From: Paramarasmius palmivorus | Taxonomy: Eukaryota; Basidiomycota; Agaricomycetes; Agaricales; Marasmiaceae | Direction: 5' to 3' | DNA length: 64,000 bases | NCBI GenBank assembly: GCA_037176845.1 | Contig: JAYKXP010000055.1 | Coordinates: forward strand, 124,001 to 188,000 | Part shown: positions 1-12,142 of the stretch, one piece after another | How positions within the stretch are numbered: the stretch's first letter is position 1 | How the letters are laid out: each line of letters starts with the position of its first letter | Notes under the pieces: generated by a model | Told to the model about the DNA's origin: nothing | The model's database searches: none | The model's input: the letters and a program-made list of their open reading frames with translations, nothing else | Translations under genes and position numbers: made by a program

Positions 1-1320
1 GCTTGTACAGTGGTCCACCGTTCATCCCAATCTTGGAGTCAATCTCAATATCGATACGCGGCCTGTTGTCATGTTCTGTCGAAATATATTCGTCAACTGC
101 TGTATTCCATTCATTCATCCGTTTATGCGCTTCAATCTTGCTCAACTGTCCTTCCCAAGGCCTGCGTCATATTCCCTCGTCAGCTTCTAAAGGTGTTCAA
201 GTGAAAGAGCCACTTACTTAGGAAAGAAGTCGATCTTGTCCAGAGCATACCAAAACGCAGGGTCTACACGATCTCCTAGACCCACAATCGACACAGCTCT
301 CCTAAGCATCGGAACCTTCCTCTGCTTCATCGTCTCGACTACATCCTGCAATTGTTCCGTGTCCTAGACTACGCATCTTATCAATGTGTCTATGGATTCC
401 TGCTTCGACATGGTCCAGGCCTCGGGGGTAACCTCAGCTGCACTGGGGAGCCGCATCATGCGTATGGTAGACGGCGCAATCCATTTATCCTCAGCATCCC
501 ACTCTTCAACAACTTGAATACCACGTCGTCCGCAACATTCGCCGAAGGATCTGTTTTTCCTTCCACATCTGCAGATGAAGTTGTCGGGATAAGGTTTCTT
601 CTCAGCTGCGTGGCATTCGCTGAGGAGTTTGCCTGACCAACATGGGCAAGGGCGTGGTGGTCGAGGATCGGATGCAGATGTTTTGGTTTTGGAAAGGATG
701 GATAGGTACCGGGATTTTTCGATAGTAGAGGCGAAATGAAGGTCATCTGTACGAGGGCGACGGGCTCCGTGATATAGCAGCACTTCTACGATACTCCAAC
801 GACCTGATTCAGCGGCGAGAGACATAGGCGTGACGCCAAATGCACCTGAATTCACGTCTGCGTGTTGCTCGATCAACAAAGTAGCAATTCGAGCATCGCA
901 TTCGATTCTCTTGGTCAAGTATTCGGGCTTGAGGGCTTCAGACAACGACGAACCGGGCGGTGGTGATGGGAAATTGGGACCAGTGACCAAGCTGAGAATA
1001 TTGCGATGGATGACGAGCTTGGCGAGTGAAAGAAGGAGAGCCGTGACATCGTTTCTGTCCTTCCTGTCGATTTCTATACCCATACGAATCATCTCGTATG
1101 CAAGAGCTACGTCTCCGTCGCATGCAGCCATATGCAACATCGTTTTCCCATCTCCAGCTCGGAACCCGCTCATCTTGTCCACCAGCCCCTCGATCCGACG
1201 AAAAGAAGGTGGATAACGCGATCGAGATGCGTTTTGAATCGCCGCTCTTCCGCCAGAGTTCGTGTCCCTCACGACTTCTGTCTCGACAGACAAACGATCC
1301 TGGGGCGACTCTTTGCGCAC
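1..1320 (-). CDS. Ankyrin-repeat protein with SEC-C-like cysteine motifs (partial, runs off left edge)
   Basis: Role unknown; ankyrin repeats usually mediate protein binding. The reading shows at least two ankyrin-like units (GDGKTMLHMAACDGD and FGVTPMSLAAESGRWSIVEVLLYHGA), then a Cys-rich part with CPCWSGKLLSECH and CRCGRKNRSFGECC, which resembles SEC-C zinc motifs. An in-frame TAG lies at 364-366, but the same frame stays open beyond it (about 219-363). A good GTAAGT donor at 217 and an acceptor at 162 then join it in phase to another exon that reaches the window edge. So the gene either carries a premature stop (CAG to TAG would explain it) or hides an unusual in-frame intron. No ATG was found at the left of the open frame. 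The frame is open to about 1503, and the first in-frame ATG inside the ankyrin part is at 1173, so the start is uncertain. Confidence 0.6.
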
Positions 1321-1503
1321 ATCTCGCCTAAACTCTTCTTGCTTGGAATCGAAGATGTGAGATTTATTGGTGAAGGAGGTTGGGGTCGGCCTCGAGCTGT
1401 TCGAGTAATTCAGGAGGAAGGCAAGGGTGACACGACTTTGAAGCGGGCATTGGTGCTGGTAGCGATAAGAGCGAGAGTTGCTATGTAAATCTGGGACAAC
1501 AGT

Positions 1504-1820
1504 TCAGTCGAGGCGGTTACGTATGTAAATCGCTGATACTAACCTCGAGTAACAGAAAGAATATCATAGCTCTTTAGCTTGGACCTGCTACGTGCTTGAG
1601 GCTTTGAAGGCAAATGGAGTGCTAATGGTGGTCGTAGTGAAAGGAGTTGCTTGACGTTATCGCCGATGGATGCCTTTTTGATGCGTCTGGACACACATTG
1701 CTTTCCGGAACATGACAACGATAGCGCAGGTTACATCCAGTTCAGCTCAAGCGCGTTAGCCCGAGTTCTACTACATTATTTCGTTTCTAGATAGAGTTGT
1801 AGGTCTCAATGTGGTCGAAT
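1504..1820. other. Intergenic, no gene seen
   Basis: About 320 nt between two minus-strand genes. A possible upstream exon of the ankyrin gene exists around 1543-1570, with donor GTTAGT and a CCCAG acceptor near 1490. However, it joins a hydrophobic reading that stops soon and does not enter the ankyrin frame, so I do not annotate it. Confidence 0.4.
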
Positions 1821-2975
1821 TTAGGTATTACAAGAAACTACATGGCTGCAAGTAAAGAAAAGGACGTCATAAGTAGGTACCTGGTACTTACGTCTCCGCT
1901 GACGGCAAGGGTAGCTTTCTCGTCTCTGAAATAAATTCCTTATACAATAGTTCAGAAACGGATTTTAGATGGATCGAGGGGTCTACAGTGGGGGTTAGTG
2001 AAATGGCGGCTTTAGGCAACACTGTCAACGCACATCTCTGACTAGAGACCCATCCCCATGAACGATTGGTCAGGAACCACTCTAGATCCTTACCATCGAG
2101 CAACTTGTTCTTGAGAGGCCCAACGTATTGAGTCTTTGTTGCCGATGATCGGTGCATACGCGAACACCCTGTTACTGTCCGCCCCTTCCACAATAGCGAC
2201 CAAATGGTGGAATTGTCGCGGAATTCGAAGCTCCTGGCATAAATCTCTACCAAGTGCGTGATAGCTTCACAACCTAGGTGCCAACCACAATACAGCCTCG
2301 GTGGGCGAACATTTTGAAATAGGTAGGATCCAGGAAGGCCCGTATAAGGAATTGGTGATGCGGATTGCTGGTATACATGGGACACGAATACTTTCCCGCT
2401 CGGAATTGCACATAAGAAAGTACGGTGATCGTGGCAAGGAAGACACCCCTGCTTGGCTGCCCAATACAGGAGGATGGCCCCTGCTCTGCGTTCGAGGGGC
2501 ATAGAGATCTGTACCTTGGCAGAGCCTCCAAGATTGAAGTCGTTTATACCGTTCCCCTCAAGGCTCTGATGTAGGGGTAGACTGAGAAAACATATTAGCC
2601 CTACTGCAACGCTAGGGGTACTATTTTGACACACCTCGACCATTCCCTTCAATGCTGGGAATAATTGATTTCCTTGGATAATTCCGACCTCCTGCCCAAG
2701 CATATTCGCGATCAGATTTGTGGTATCTTGAAACGCGACTCTATCCACGCTCCAGGTATTTGTGGTATCAGTCGCTAGACTTGTGGTGAAATCCTACGTG
2801 AGTATAGACTGTCTTATCCGGCTTGCGAGATTTGCAAGAACTGGGCTGATCTCCAGTTTCGTACTTGAAGAGATTCAGAAGATCCTAAACAGCGTGCAAG
2901 AAAGAGCGATAGAGTGCCTTTGACGGTATCATGATGGTTGGAAGGAAGGAGACGCCTCGCTTCTACAGTTTCCAT
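1821..2975 (-). CDS. Uncharacterised protein, three exons, about 345 aa
   Basis: I do not recognise this gene. The ATG at 2975 opens METVEARRLLPS and reads to an intron at 2794-2864 (donor GTACGA, acceptor CGTAG). The second exon (1892-2793) holds most of the protein. A second intron at 1846-1891 (donor GTAAGT, acceptor TTGCAG) joins a short last exon ending in TAA at 1821. Exon lengths 111+902+25 sum to a multiple of three, which supports the model. Without the last intron the protein would stop a few residues earlier at 1888. No signal peptide or confident membrane segment is visible. The middle is rich in Cys and aromatic residues (CHDHRTFLCAI, LYCGWHLGCEAITHL). It has the look of a lineage-specific basidiomycete protein. 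Confidence 0.55.
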
Positions 2976-4011
2976 CTCGCTTCCACCACTCGACCTGCTA
3001 CGTATCGCCGTCCATTTCGCATTTCAGTACAGGTTATCCTAATTCTACTTCATCTTCGCCCTATGAGCTGACGATTCTATCTGCAGAACAAAGGGCAGGT
3101 GCAAATAGGACGCGAAGACAAAACGAATGAGAAAGAAAATGTACCGTATTGTTAGTCCTAGGACGGACTCCAAATTGCCTGCTGGGTGAGTGGTGATCTT
3201 TCCTGCTCAGAAATGTCCGTTTTGCTAAGCCGTCGCATGGTAGGACAGGCGTATGTTGAGTTGAATCGGTACATGCCAGAAGAAGAAAAACGGCCTACAC
3301 TTTGTACTTGACCTGCTACACATTCGCTTTTTGCGCTACACTCGCAGACGAGTGACGTTGTTCTCATATCGGAGGGCCTATAAGTCGGATTTGAAGGATG
3401 GGCCAAAGACCAGTGAAAGTTAGCGTTGGTCCAGGTATGTAACATACTTACCTCTGTACCCGCCAGGTTGTCATTCTGAGTACGAATCTCCGAAACAGAC
3501 ACCCTTGGATTGAAACGAAGAAATGACGGAGAAAAGGTTCTGTTAGGACGAACATGGCTTCCCAGTCTGTTCATGTTCGCTTGTCCGGTGGGCAGTGAAT
3601 ACTGCGCGGGTTGCTTTCCCCTGCTAAGCCATTGTCAGACAGGCCCAAGATATCTATTTTCGTGTACCAGTCTTTCGAGCTGGATGTCACACAGCATCTT
3701 CACACCTTGGCTGTCTTACCTCCCTCCGATATACCATCGACTTCTGACCTACATACTAATAGACGAGTAGGTCCAAGGCAATGGCCAAGTCGGAAGTAAT
3801 GCTTTTAAAGGCTGGAACGATCTGCAGAGAATGAAAGTGAAAGGTACGATCACGTGTGGAGACAATAGTGGACAATTGTCTAACAAGGTGATAGGGCGCC
3901 TCCAACTCAGACACTCACCATCTCCTTCGATACGCGTCCTCCCCTCATCGCCCATCCCAGACGATCCCCGAAATCGTGTATTTCTCAGCAACAGCAAGTA
4001 GATCCGGCACA
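2976..4011. other. Intergenic, weak coding traces only
   Basis: A minus-strand open stretch around 3440-3574 ends at a consensus donor (GTAAGTATGT near 3451), and several possible acceptors follow, but no convincing downstream exon or known motif was found. It may be an untranslated or degraded exon. Nothing else was seen. Confidence 0.35.
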
Positions 4012-5861
4012 ATGACGGGACATTTTACTGGCAAGTGCTCTTGAACTCGTTTTGTCGCGTCAATTAACGAATCTTTTCGACCACAGGATGGAGAAAGCAA
4101 AGACAGGAAATTGAAGAGAAGATAGCCCAAGACCTCCAGTCGCTAAAGCAACTGATGTCCCGAATCATCGAGAACCAACAGCTCCTTAATTCATTACTTC
4201 CTATCAATCGCCTCCCCAACGAGCTGCTATCCAAAATCTTCATCGAACGGTGCAGCGAATTGAAGGAGCCCATCATCAGGGACCCAGATTACGAGATTCC
4301 TCGAGAAGGCTGGTTATCGTTAACTCACGTCTGTAGCCACTGGCGTAGAGTTGCTCTGGCAACACCTTCGCTCTGGTTTTCGCCCGACTTCAGATTTCCA
4401 GATCTTTCACTCGCCATGCTCGAACGCTCAAAGTTTGCCCCTCTTCATATCGAGACCTATTGGTATCATCTTAGTGAAAAGGGCCGGTTCGCGGTGTCGG
4501 AGGCGCTAAAACATGTAGGCCACATCGAAACGCTCAAACTGCGATACCATGACGAGGATTCCGAGAAAGGGGTGATCAAAGGGTTGTCAGCACTGGCTGA
4601 ACCCGCACCTATGCTCCGCTCTCTTGAAGTTTCCCGAAGCATCGTTCACAATCCTGGGCATGGGTGTGTTACCATACCCGCGACCTTCCTCGGCAACCAC
4701 ACTCCCAATATCACCCACCTCAGGCTTGATGGCTCCTTCTTTCCATGGGACTCAACTTTCTACGACAATATCCCATCCCTTACATGTCTTTATCTCAGTC
4801 TCACCCCTTATGAACATCTTTCACCGAGTCGCACAAGACTACTCGACATCCTCCGAAAGTGCCCCGCGCTGAAGAAGCTCCAGCTCAGGAACGCTATCCC
4901 TATGCCGGATGTATCCTCAACCGCTCCTGTAGTGCTTCCCAATCTCGAGCTTCTCAGCCTTAGCGCATCACTCACCTTTTGCGTCGATTTTCTCGACTAC
5001 ATCATGTTCCCAGATACAGCTACCGTCGAGTTCAAGCACTGTACCCTCGATTCGGCTTCGGGAGACGAGATTCAGCTCCTGGCCCCTGTGCTAGCCAGGA
5101 TACTCCCTAGAATGCGAATGAGGGTCGAGCAGCTAGACATCGGTGTCGATGACTTTGACGTCGAACGCGGCTTTTTTGTGCTCAAGGCATGGCCTTGGGA
5201 CTCTCAACATGACCCTCACAAAGAAGAATGTTGTTTTTCTGGGGCCCATATCATAGGGTCCGAGTCACCGCCACGGCTCTACCTGGGCTTGTATTGGAAC
5301 GAGGAAATGCAGCTCTCTACAGATGATGTGCTGCAAACGATCCTTCCGTGGTTTGAACTAGAGGATCTACGGGAGCTTAACATTAAGTCCAAATATGCGG
5401 ACGATGCGATATCGAGCGAGACAGTGTATAGGTTCTTTGCATCGTTGGCCAAGTTGAGGACCTTCAACATGGAGGGATACACTCTACCAAATGTCGTGGA
5501 ACTGCTAAACCGCTCTATTGAGGTCAATGGCGAAACCTCTAGCAAGGGGACTATGGCGTTCCCTGCGCTCGAGAGCATTTATGTCGGTGATTATGATTTT
5601 GACGAGGATCTGGGGATTTGGGCTTTACTTTTTGAAGCCTGCCGGTGCCGGAAGGAATATGACGAGAAGTTGGCGTTGCATAGCATTCGGATGTTCAACT
5701 GTAGGAGATCGGGAAACGAGGAGGAACTCGAAAGAGCTCTTGGGGAGAAGTGGATCCTTGATTTCGAGGCTTTTTACGATGAAGATGACGATGAGGATAG
5801 CGAACCTGAAGAGGAGGATTCTGACGATGGAAACATGGACGTTGATGAGTCTGACGCGTGA
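4012..5861 (+). CDS. F-box/leucine-rich-repeat-like protein 1
   Basis: Probable substrate adaptor of an SCF ubiquitin ligase. Residues after a short coiled segment give INRLPNELLSKIFIERC, then LSLTHVCSHWRRVALATPSLW, the usual basidiomycete F-box form. Loose leucine-rich units follow (ITHLRLDGS, LTCLYLSL, LKKLQLRN), and an acidic Asp/Glu tail ends the protein. A tiny first exon (4012-4030, MTGHFT plus one base) joins the main exon at 4087 through a GC-AG intron (donor GCAAGT, 56 nt). The joined start reads GWRKQRQEIEEKIAQDL and matches F-box gene 2 (22056-23810), which has an intron at the same site and phase. The exons total 597 codons plus stop in frame. A simple ATG at 4155 would lose this conserved N-terminus. 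A decayed copy of the 3' end lies just downstream. Confidence 0.85.
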
Positions 5862-6344
5862 TACTATGGTAGAACCCTGTACTTACATACTTAACTAGAA
5901 GCTTAGTCTTCTATAAGTAGACGATCGCAGGTGGCCGGGATATGCGTCATGACCCAGGGGGAAATGATCACGCATAGCAGTTCCTGTAAAATTTCATTTC
6001 AATTTTCCATCGACTCTCATTCACTGCAGACAGCCATCATCTCCCCTTCAGAAAAGCAAAAGAAACTTCAAAAAGCGGGGTCCATCATTTATCGTGAAAT
6101 TCTTAGCGACCTGCTCTGTATCTTTTCGACTCGGATCTCCAGAGAATTATGGGCGATTCTTGTGCTGGTGAGTGATCTGGTTAGTTTTACACCGAAGCAT
6201 TTCCATATGTGGGGGCATGCCTTACCGAGCGGCGAGTATCGTTGGACCGTCGAACCGCATTATCGCGGCGGACGGGCAGGATCAGGCATCTGACACGGAG
6301 CGTTCCCTGCTCTAGAGAGGATTTCCGTCATTCACCTTTCGGGG

Positions 6345-6550
6345 CCTTGCGTTTTCGGAAGGAATAGGACCAAAAGTTGGCCTTGCACAATATCCGAATG
6401 GTCAACTGTAACATATCCGGAGATCAGAACGAACTCGACAAGGCCCGGGAGGAGAAATGAATCCTGGAATTTGAGGCCTTCCACGACGAGGATGATGAAG
6501 ACAGCGAGAGGGACGCAAGCGACGATACGGGTACAGCAGATGTCACATAG
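6345..6550 (+). pseudogene. Decayed duplicate of the 3' end of F-box gene 1
   Basis: This stretch matches the last 200 or so bases of F-box gene 1 (about 5650-5861) with many substitutions: shared cggaaggaata, gttggc..ttgca, the 'ggtcaactgta' block, and the Glu/Asp-rich tail (gacgaggatgatgaagacagcgag). A TGA replaces the TGG of the active gene (aaatga versus aagtgg), and a few indels break the frame, so it cannot encode the tail intact. No 5' half was found. It is a partial tandem duplication left between F-box gene 1 and carboxylesterase 1. Confidence 0.8.
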
Positions 6551-6795
6551 CCTCCAATAAGACGTGGCACTGCTTCACCCATAATGTACGTCTCACAAAG
6601 CCTTGTAATCTACCGAACGAGAAAAATCAGGATCATGCATTACTTCAAGTTGGCCTGCCCTCAAGCCAGACGCGTGACCGTGTCGTACTTCGCGCCGTAA
6701 ACCAATTCGGCTCCTGTCAACAGTGACATTGTCAATCTACTCCCACTCACAGCCTCGAGCAAACGGTAACCCCAAAGCAAACCTGAAATTGCAGT

Positions 6796-8698
6796 ATGGG
6801 ATATTCATTTGACATCGTTCCTCGTCCCTCTGCTTCTCGGGGCTTCGCTACTTGGTCAGAGCAACAGTGTTTGCGCCTCACCAGACCCAAAGGCTATCGA
6901 CGCGGCGCAGAATGTGACATATCGTGGTATATCGGTCGATGGTGTCGAGAAATTTCTTGGGATCCCTTATGGCCAAGATACGAGCGGAGCAAAACGTTTC
7001 GCAAACCCAGAGCCGTACTTTTTCTCGTCTAATAGCACGGTCTATGACGCTCGCAAGATGGGTCCAATTTGTCCGCAGCCTCCCGACTTCATAATCCCTC
7101 TGACCCAGAGTGAGGACTGCCTCAATCTGAACGTGGTGCGACCACAAGGAGTTCAAGCACATGATAAACTTCCTGTGATGGTGTGGATATATGGAGGTAC
7201 GAAAAAGGCAGTAGTTTTTTTTAGCTTTCGTTCAATTTCCCCTAGGTGGCCTGTATACTGGGAGCATCAACGACACCATCTACAATCCCGATGCACTCGT
7301 TCACCAGTCCGTAGAGAAAGACACGCCGATCATTTTTGTGGCAATGAACTACCGCCTGAACAGTGAGTCGCCCACTATGTACATGCAATTTGATGGCTCA
7401 TCGTCCGAGTTTGTAGTCTTCGGCTTTGCACTTTCGGAAGCTCTCCGAACTAACAATTCCCTGAATGTGGGTCTGAAAGATCAACGGTTAGCGCTAGAAT
7501 GGGTACAAAAGAATATCGAATTCTTTGGAGGCGACCCTGAACGCGTCACTATCTTTGGCCAGAGCTCTGGAGGTTTGTATGCCACACCTGGTAACTGTAC
7601 ACAAATCTCACCCTTGTCTCGCCCGCCTTTCTAGGCCTTAGCGTAGGGATACAGATCCTCGCGTATGGCGGGACCAGACCAGTTCCTTTTCATGCTGGCA
7701 TAATGGAGTCTACTGCGCTTGAGCCTACAAGCACGAGCAATTTTTCGCTTGTCGCCTATAACGGAGTAGCTCAGCTCGCTGGTTGCAACACCTTTGGAGA
7801 CCCACAATCACCCGATACCCTCGCATGTCTTCGAGCTTTACCATTTGAGGACTTGCTTAACTTCACCATCACACAACACGACTCTACCGCGGATCAGAAC
7901 GACGGTGATATCTACCTGCCCACCGTAGATGACGATTTTCTTCCCCAAGCTTCATCGGAGCTCGCCCGTCAAGGACTCTTTCCAAAAATACCGATCATCA
8001 TAGGGTGGACCAATAACGACGCGGCGTCTTTCACCCCAAGCACCATTCAAACCCCAGCAGACACCTTCAGCTTTGTTCAGCTCTATTGGCAGGGCTTAAC
8101 CAACGATTCGATCGCCACGATTCTGTCCTTATACCCATCGGCTGACTTCCCTGCACATCCATCTACCAATCATTCCAGCGAGTTTTACCGTAGCGCCCAG
8201 ATTTTTAGAGACATCCTCTTCACATGTCCATCCTTCTACCTCGGGAGTGCTATGGCACAAAAGTACTTCGCCGACGGTGAGGACCCCAAGGTATTTTACT
8301 ACAATCAAAACCAGACCATTCTGCAAACCGACGTAGATGCTGGTCTAGGCGTGACTCATACGTCCGAGCTGGCGTATGTGTTTAGCAACTTCTCGGCGTG
8401 GGATGCGCACCCCACCAAGAGTGACATTGAGTTGCAGAAGAGGGAGTCTGGATCGTGGATCAGCTTTGCTTATACTGGAGCTCCTAGCGTGGCGAAGCGA
8501 GGGACGCTCGAAGGCTGGAAGCCAGCTTATATGAGTGGTAATGCCACAGATGCGAGCGTTTATATCATCGGAGGACCCAACTCTGGACTGTCAAAATTGG
8601 AGGCAAAAGGTGCAAAGGAGGCCCTTGCGAAGCAGAGACTGAAGGAGCGATGCGAATTTTTGAATACTCCCGAACTTGTTGAGCAGTTGCAGTACTAG
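6796..8698 (+). CDS. Secreted type-B carboxylesterase 1
   Basis: Alpha/beta-hydrolase expected to cleave ester bonds outside the cell. After a hydrophobic signal ([13 protein letters not shown]) come the family marks: [28 protein letters not shown], the nucleophile elbow GQSSGG (Ser), and the His region [12 protein letters not shown]. Three introns (7197-7245, 7363-7416, 7573-7634), all GT-AG, join four exons. From the ATG at 6796 the exons sum to 1738 nt, one more than a multiple of three. The ATG frame and the signal-peptide frame differ by one base in the run 'ttcatttgac' (6805-6813). Dropping one T would give a continuous signal peptide, so a 1-nt insertion or a miscalled start is likely. 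Its closest relative here is the minus-strand gene at 24113-25993. Confidence 0.88.
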
Positions 8699-8760
8699 CA
8701 TGGCGGAAACGAGGGCACTCGAATTTGTACATCAATCGTTGTATTGTATACACATGCACG

Positions 8761-10142
8761 CTAGGTACTCAACGCAGTTGATATCGCCTTGGCTAGTATG
8801 CTGTAAGCGCGTCAGTACATTTATTAGTTCTTAGCGAAAAGGACACGCACTCATGCACAGTAAATATAGGGTGCAAAGAGTTTAACCAGCTAAAAAGTAC
8901 CTATTTAAGTACAGCGAAGGCCTGGGGGCCTAACGGAAACTCACAAGTAATTCGACACCGGTGCACATCCGTCGACTTGAGTGGTTTGTTCCTCAGTTCC
9001 ATTCGCATAGGCTTCACAATAACCAGTTGCATTGACGAATCCAAGGGTCTCTGCATTGTCCAAGAGAGTGTTAAAGACTTTTTGTGTGTCGAATACAGTC
9101 ACTTGATCTAAGTCGGGATGGCGTTTTTGGAACGCTTTGACCATATTTTTGAGGTCCGTGTTGTACGCTGTGACAAATGGGCGAAAGCGACTGACAACTT
9201 GCTGTCCCTGCGCTATCATAAGCGGTGCTCTGTCGGTTGGCGGGACCGTGAGGAATAGGAAAGAACGAGCGCCCGCTGCGTAGAGATCCTCAGCCTGAAA
9301 CTGAGTGAGCCGGCATCATGCCAGGATAGAACACGATTCATTGTACCTGAGAAGATAACCGATCCATGAGTTTGTGGTAGAATTGAGACTGGGAAACATT
9401 TGTCTAACGAGGGCCTCAGCACCAAGTACTTTGTAGGTGCAAACCCTTACCCATGGGAAGGAGTTACCCTAGAGAACGAATAAGCTAATACATCGCGCTC
9501 TGAAGAGCTGGCCACTCACAACGTCGTTGATTCCAATCCAGAACGCAAACAAGCTGTCCGTACCGCTCCAGGATGCACCTTCTGGTTTCGACGCCAGGAA
9601 AGCTTTGAATTGGTTTACTTGGTCTACCACGGATCTAAAAACCTATCAGCCTGCTTTGTATCCTGCTACATGGATATGACCCACAAAACAGTAGGCAAGT
9701 AAGGAGGAACCAGGGCAGAATCGATTGTTGCCCCTCCTGACGCCAGGTCAAATACCTTGGTGTCTGTGACATTATAGCGTCCGCCTTGCAGTATGTGAGC
9801 AAGTGGGGGGGACGTATTGAGGTCATGTATCTCACCGAGTGCTTGTACCCAATTTGGGCCATTGGAGGACGTCTGAAAGCGTCGAGTTCAATTCAGTAAT
9901 CAAGACCCAAGAAAGAAGAACATACAAAGCCTGGCACTGGAGAGTCGATACCTGCTGAAATATTAAAACCTAACGAACTGTTCAGTTGAAGACACCTAAA
10001 ACGAAGACAACCACCCACCAGTCGTGGTATACGAATCTCCAAACACGAAGAGAAACTTGGTGCTCCCCCATGTCAGTTTCGCAGAGACTCGAGACGCTGC
10101 AAGAAGTGAGAACAAAGAAAAGGCTGACCAGTGAAGCATCAT
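8761..10142 (-). CDS. Secreted GDSL-type acetylesterase, carbohydrate esterase family 16
   Basis: CE16 enzymes remove acetyl groups from hemicellulose oligosaccharides. The spliced protein has a signal peptide after ATG 10142 or 10139, block I FVFGDSYTTTGFN (nucleophile Ser), SPVPGF, the Gly-rich DLASGGATID, FWIGINDVG (block III Asn), and the last block WLNSLHPIFTVHD with the catalytic His. Ten exons: 10142-10019, 9969-9926, 9872-9836, 9784-9685, 9634-9520, 9468-9451, 9388-9347, 9294-8945, 8889-8851, 8800-8761. All introns are GT-AG and 49-62 nt. The exons total 909 nt, 302 aa plus stop, exactly in frame. It is divergent from AP-2 mu, with about 290 nt between start codons. The two short C-terminal exons are easy to miss but carry the catalytic His. 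Confidence 0.9.
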
Positions 10143-10429
10143 TTGCAGGTACACATTCTTCTCCCCATGGCTATTTATTCTCTGCAGAACAATACCCCGA
10201 GATACTGCCGTTTGCGACCGGTGCCTTTCCTGGAGTAGAACTGCTAAAAATTTGAAACTCCAGGAGGATCAGCAGGTATGGAACCAATGTGCATGTTCAA
10301 AAGCATTCACAATGGTGGTCGGGTGGAAAGAAAATGACGCGGACCACCGACGGACCCGAGACGGACCACTGCCCGGACTGCCGGTTGCCGCTGTGACACG
10401 TTCCCTGACCTCCACCACCATCGTCTCCT

Positions 10430-12142
10430 ATGATCTCGGTAGGAATTCCCAATTTCCAGGAGATCAGTGGACTGAAATGCAATTTAACCTCAGGCATTCT
10501 TCATATTCAATCAAAAGGGCGAGGTATGTCAATTACGTCTCCATCTAGCATCGTTTTGAACAGTCTTGACGTTCAGGTTCTACGTCTATCTTAGGTGTTG
10601 ATCTCCAGGCTCTACCGAACAGACTTCAAGTGCGTCAAGCTTTGGAAAAATACTCGTGCATGTTGTTGATGAACTGGTGATGCAAGGCGTTCGATAGCGG
10701 ATGTTTTCCGAATACAAGTCGTTTCGAACAGTGATGTGCGGTCCCCGATTATAACACTGGGTTCAACGAGCTTCTTCCACGTCAGGATCAACAACCTCTA
10801 TGTGGTGGCAGTCACCAAGTACGTCGTCTTGCTACCTGACGGATACGAAGACTCATTAACTGTAATAGAAATAATGCCAACGCAGCTCTCGTGTTCGAGT
10901 TTTGTTACCGCTTCATCAACATCTGCAAGTCTTACTTTGGCAAGATTGACGAGGAGTCAATAAAGAATAACTTTGTGCTGATCTACGAGCTCATTGACGG
11001 TGCGTGCTGGGTCAAATTCACAATGTCAAGCCGCTAATCCGTGCTTCAGAAATCAATGACTTTGGCTACCCCCAGAACAGCGAAATTGATACCCTGAAGA
11101 CTTACATCACGACTGAAAGTGTCGTTTCGAGTGCCATGGCCGAAGAGTCATCAAAGATCACAGCCCAAGCCACTGGTGCGACGAGTTGGCGACGAGGAGA
11201 CGTCAAGTACAAGAAGAACGAAGCTTTCGTGGATGTTGTCGAAATCGTCAACCTTAGCATGAGTGCTAAAGGCAACGTGCTTCGCGCCGATGTCGACGGT
11301 CACATTCAAATGCGAGCTTACCTTTCGGGTACCCCGGAATGCAAATTTGGGCTGAACGATAAGCTCGTTATTGATCGGAACGACAAGGGAACGATTAGTG
11401 ATGCCGTGGAGTTGGACGACTGCCAGTTTCATCAGTGCGTGAAGCTGAATGATTTTGATGCTGATAGGAGCATCAGCTTCATACCACCAGATGGCGAGTT
11501 CGAGTTGATGAAGTATGTCTACCCAGAATTCTGTCCAAAGATGATTCTGACTTTCTCCTCAGATACCGTGCTACGTCAAACGTGAAGCTCCCGCTTAGGA
11601 TTATCCCAACGGTAACCGAGATCGGGACGACGAAAGGTCTCGTACGATGTTACAGTCAAGACCAACTTCCACAACAAACTATCAGCTACAGGCATTGTAT
11701 TACGGATACCGACGCCTCTGAATACAACTACGGTTGAATGTCAAGTAGCGAATGGGAAGGCAAAGTATGTCCCCGCGGAGAATGTCGTCGTGTGGAAGTA
11801 AGTGATTGATGATGTGTCCACTTTCTATTCATCTTATCATTTCAATAGAATCCCGCGACTCCAAGGCGGCCAGGAATGCACATTCTCGGCCGTGGCACAG
11901 CTAACCTCCACCACCACTCGTCAAGTATGGGCTCGGCCTCCGATAGACGTCGATTTCCAGGTGCTCATGTTCACGGCATCTGGTCTTATCGTACGTTTCT
12001 TGAAGGTGTTTGAGAAGAGCGGCTATCACAGTATAAAATGGGTCAGATATCTCACGAAGGCCAATGGATCTTACCAGATTCGGGTTCGTTGCTTCCCTCT
12101 ATCTATTTTTGACGGCCACTGACGATGCTATGACAGTTCTAA
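10430..12142 (+). CDS. APM4: AP-2 complex mu subunit (clathrin adaptor)
   Basis: Medium subunit of the AP-2 endocytic adaptor, which binds cargo tyrosine motifs at the plasma membrane. The spliced start [21 protein letters not shown] is the typical longin domain. The mu-homology domain follows ([45 protein letters not shown]), with the invariant end [17 protein letters not shown]. Nine exons: 10430-10438, 10494-10523, 10595-10629, 10687-10818, 10869-10999, 11050-11512, 11563-11797, 11849-12083, 12137-12142. The first exon is 9 nt and the last 6 nt. The sum is 1276 nt, one too many: after IGTT the expected [11 protein letters not shown] is one base out because of an extra G near 11636 ('gaaaggtctcg'). 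Both sides read perfectly, so a base error or a very recent mutation is likely. Confidence 0.93.

Noticed and set aside
337..366. A 27-nt GTAG...CAG intron to remove the TAG in the ankyrin gene
   Set aside because: Far too short for a spliceosomal intron, and the frame is already continuous across the TAG.
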